NCBI RefSeq assembly: GCF_030695085.1
Contig: NZ_JAUYTS010000037.1
Coordinates: 1-38,140, forward strand
DNA from: Falsiroseomonas sp.
GTDB lineage: Bacteria; Pseudomonadota; Alphaproteobacteria; Acetobacterales; Acetobacteraceae
Direction: 5' to 3'
DNA length: 38,140 nt
The notes under the pieces were generated by a model, which was given only the letters and a program-made list of their open reading frames with translations, ran no database searches and had not been told where the DNA came from. Numbering within the stretch: position 1 is the first letter of the stretch; every line of letters begins with the position of its first letter. A program made the translations under genes and the position numbers. This document shows positions 37,014 through 38,140 of this stretch, one piece after another.

Positions 37014-37320
37014 CCGACCTCCGGGCGGCCACGCCCGGCTTCTGGGCGCCCGCGCCTCGGTTCCGGAAATGGCGAGGGCAGGGGAGGGGTGCAGGGCAAT
37101 CCCGCTTCTGCCCTGTCAGGCTTTCCGGCCGGGGGATCGCCGGGGCAGGCCGAGGCGCCGCGCCGATGGCCGACTTGATCCGGCGCAAGGCACGGAACCT
37201 GGCGCCGGACGGAGCGTGGCATGGTCGCGGGTATCGGCCCCGGTGGCGGCCCGGCTGGCGGTCAGGGCGTAGGCGATCCTGCTGCCGGATTGACGGCGCC
37301 TGGCCCGTGCCAGCCGCCGG
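37014..37320. other. Intergenic region between the regulator and kdsB (convergent)
   Basis: About 307 bases with no convincing gene. Besides the hairpin at 37021-37038, a second inverted repeat (CAGGGCA ... TGCCCTG, about 37089-37113) could end transcription from either side. Neither has a T run. Confidence 0.55.
37021..37038. terminator. Possible terminator hairpin after the mrp/regulator operon
   Basis: CCGGGCG and CGCCCGG form a perfect 7-pair stem with a four-base loop, seven bases past the regulator stop. No T run follows, so this may act only with Rho or protect the transcript's end. Confidence 0.4.
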
Positions 37321-38046
37321 TCATGCCAGCAGGTCTCGCGCGCGTTGCAGGTCCGCGGGCGTATCGACGCCGAGCGGCACATCCGCGACGGCAATCGCAT
37401 CGATCCGCATGCCGGCCTCCAGCGCGCGCAGCTGTTCCAGCTTCTCCCGCACCTCGAGCGGGGAGGGCGGCAGCGCGATGAAGCGGTTCAGCGCGCTCCT
37501 TCGCCAACCATACAGCCCGATATGGTGATACAGCGGCCCGTCGCCCCAAGGCGCCGTGGCGCGGGTGAAATACAGGCAACGGAAATGTTCCGGCGCCAGG
37601 CGGGAGCCCACCATCTTCACCACGGTGGGGGCAGTGCGCTCCTCCTCCCGATGGATTTCGGCCACCAGCGTGGCAAGGTCCACGGCCGGGTCGCGCAGCG
37701 GCGTCAGCACGGCGCGAATCGCCGCGGGGGCAATCGTCGGCAGATCGCCCTGGACGTTGATCACCACATCATGCCGGCCCTCGGGGTCGATGGACTGCAA
37801 CACCTCGTGGATGCGGTCCGAGCCCGAGGGATGGTCGGGCCGGGTCATCTCTGCCCGGCCGCCCTTTTGGCGAATGGCTTCGGCAATCCCCGCCGAGTCG
37901 GTTGCGACCACAACCTCGCCGATCTCGGCCTCGATCGCCCGGCGCCAGACATGGACGATCATCGGCTCGCCGAGGATGTCGGCCATCGGCTTGCCTGGTA
38001 GGCGGGTGGCCGCCATGCGCGCCGGGATGACGATGATCGGGTTCAA
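37321..38046 (-). CDS. kdsB: 3-deoxy-manno-octulosonate cytidylyltransferase (CMP-Kdo synthetase)
   Basis: A 241-residue cytoplasmic enzyme that makes CMP-Kdo from CTP and Kdo for lipopolysaccharide core synthesis. The CTP-binding start [17 protein letters not shown] (residues 8-24), the VVATDS strand, the NVQGDLPTI motif and the late [13 protein letters not shown] segment are all of the KdsB type. The start is TTG at 38046, overlapping the kdsA stop as TTGA. The rare start codon together with overlap suggests translation depends on kdsA. Confidence 0.95.
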   Translation of the reverse strand: MNPIIVIPARMAATRLPGKPMADILGEPMIVHVWRRAIEAEIGEVVVATDSAGIAEAIRQKGGRAEMTRPDHPSGSDRIHEVLQSIDPEGRHDVVINVQGDLPTIAPAAIRAVLTPLRDPAVDLATLVAEIHREEERTAPTVVKMVGSRLAPEHFRCLYFTRATAPWGDGPLYHHIGLYGWRRSALNRFIALPPSPLEVREKLEQLRALEAGMRIDAIAVADVPLGVDTPADLQRARDLLA

Positions 38047-38138
38047 GCGCGGAAACCCTTGACCAGCGCGTCGATCTGCATGAGCCGGCCGACCAGCGCC
38101 TCGAACTGCGAAAGCGGCACCATGTTGGGGCCGTCGGA
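38043..38138 (-). CDS. kdsA: 3-deoxy-8-phosphooctulonate synthase, C-terminal end (partial)
   Basis: Only the last 31 codons are in the window, beginning SDGPNMVPL and ending LVKGFRA. That SDGPNM...L stretch is the conserved C-terminal end of KdsA, which joins arabinose-5-phosphate and phosphoenolpyruvate to Kdo-8-phosphate. The TGA overlaps kdsB. The start lies outside the window. Confidence 0.85.
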   Translation of the reverse strand, partial: SDGPNMVPLSQFEALVGRLMQIDALVKGFRA

Positions 38139-38140
38139 GG

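Noticed and set aside
37166..37528. A 120-residue plus-strand frame between the regulator and kdsB
   Set aside because: It runs into kdsB antisense, is rich in R, G and P, and has no ribosome site.

Overview
The window reads as chromosomal DNA of a GC-rich alphaproteobacterium. The dense operons with 4-base ATGA/GTGA overlaps, several ABC uptake systems, an Mrp antiporter and the Kdo genes all fit this. The style resembles Acetobacteraceae such as Roseomonas, but that placement is an impression and not a proof. No rRNA, tRNA or CRISPR array was seen.

Layout. (1) 1-962: end of a branched-chain amino acid ABC transporter (LivG tail, LivF) closed by a hairpin terminator. (2) 1021-9504: a TetR-type regulator diverges from a seven-gene operon: acyl-CoA ligase, crotonase, a polyamine/spermidine-type ABC importer (binding protein, ATPase, two permeases) and an FAD-dependent amine oxidase-like protein. 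This looks like uptake plus breakdown of one small amine or acid compound. (3) 9573-16567, minus strand: an M20 amidohydrolase heads a Dpp/Opp-type peptide importer (A, B, C, D, F). (4) 16568-18352: an AT-rich promoter patch, a 16-codon leader ORF and a phage fibre-like protein. (5) 18369-25396, minus strand: a surface-glycan block with an unrecognised 657-residue protein, a GT2-GT4 double glycosyltransferase, a polysaccharide pyruvyl transferase family protein and a GT25 glycosyltransferase. The last two are clearly AT-richer than the rest and look horizontally acquired. (6) 25724-27313: a complete IS5-family element inside the remains of one IS3-family element, which itself sits in another. 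(7) 27395-37013: a nine-gene operon, mrpABCDEFG plus a histidine kinase and a sigma-54 activator. (8) 37321-38140, minus strand: kdsB and the tail of kdsA for Kdo synthesis.

The most interesting part is region 7. A consensus-grade sigma-54 (-24/-12) promoter lies just before mrpA, helically phased repeats lie about 90-125 bases upstream of the predicted start of transcription, and the operon ends with its own NtrC-type kinase/regulator pair. In addition, MrpG is fused in frame to a tandem universal-stress-protein module. Together these suggest a self-contained, signal-controlled, sigma-54-driven cation/proton antiporter, a layout I do not recall being described for Mrp systems.
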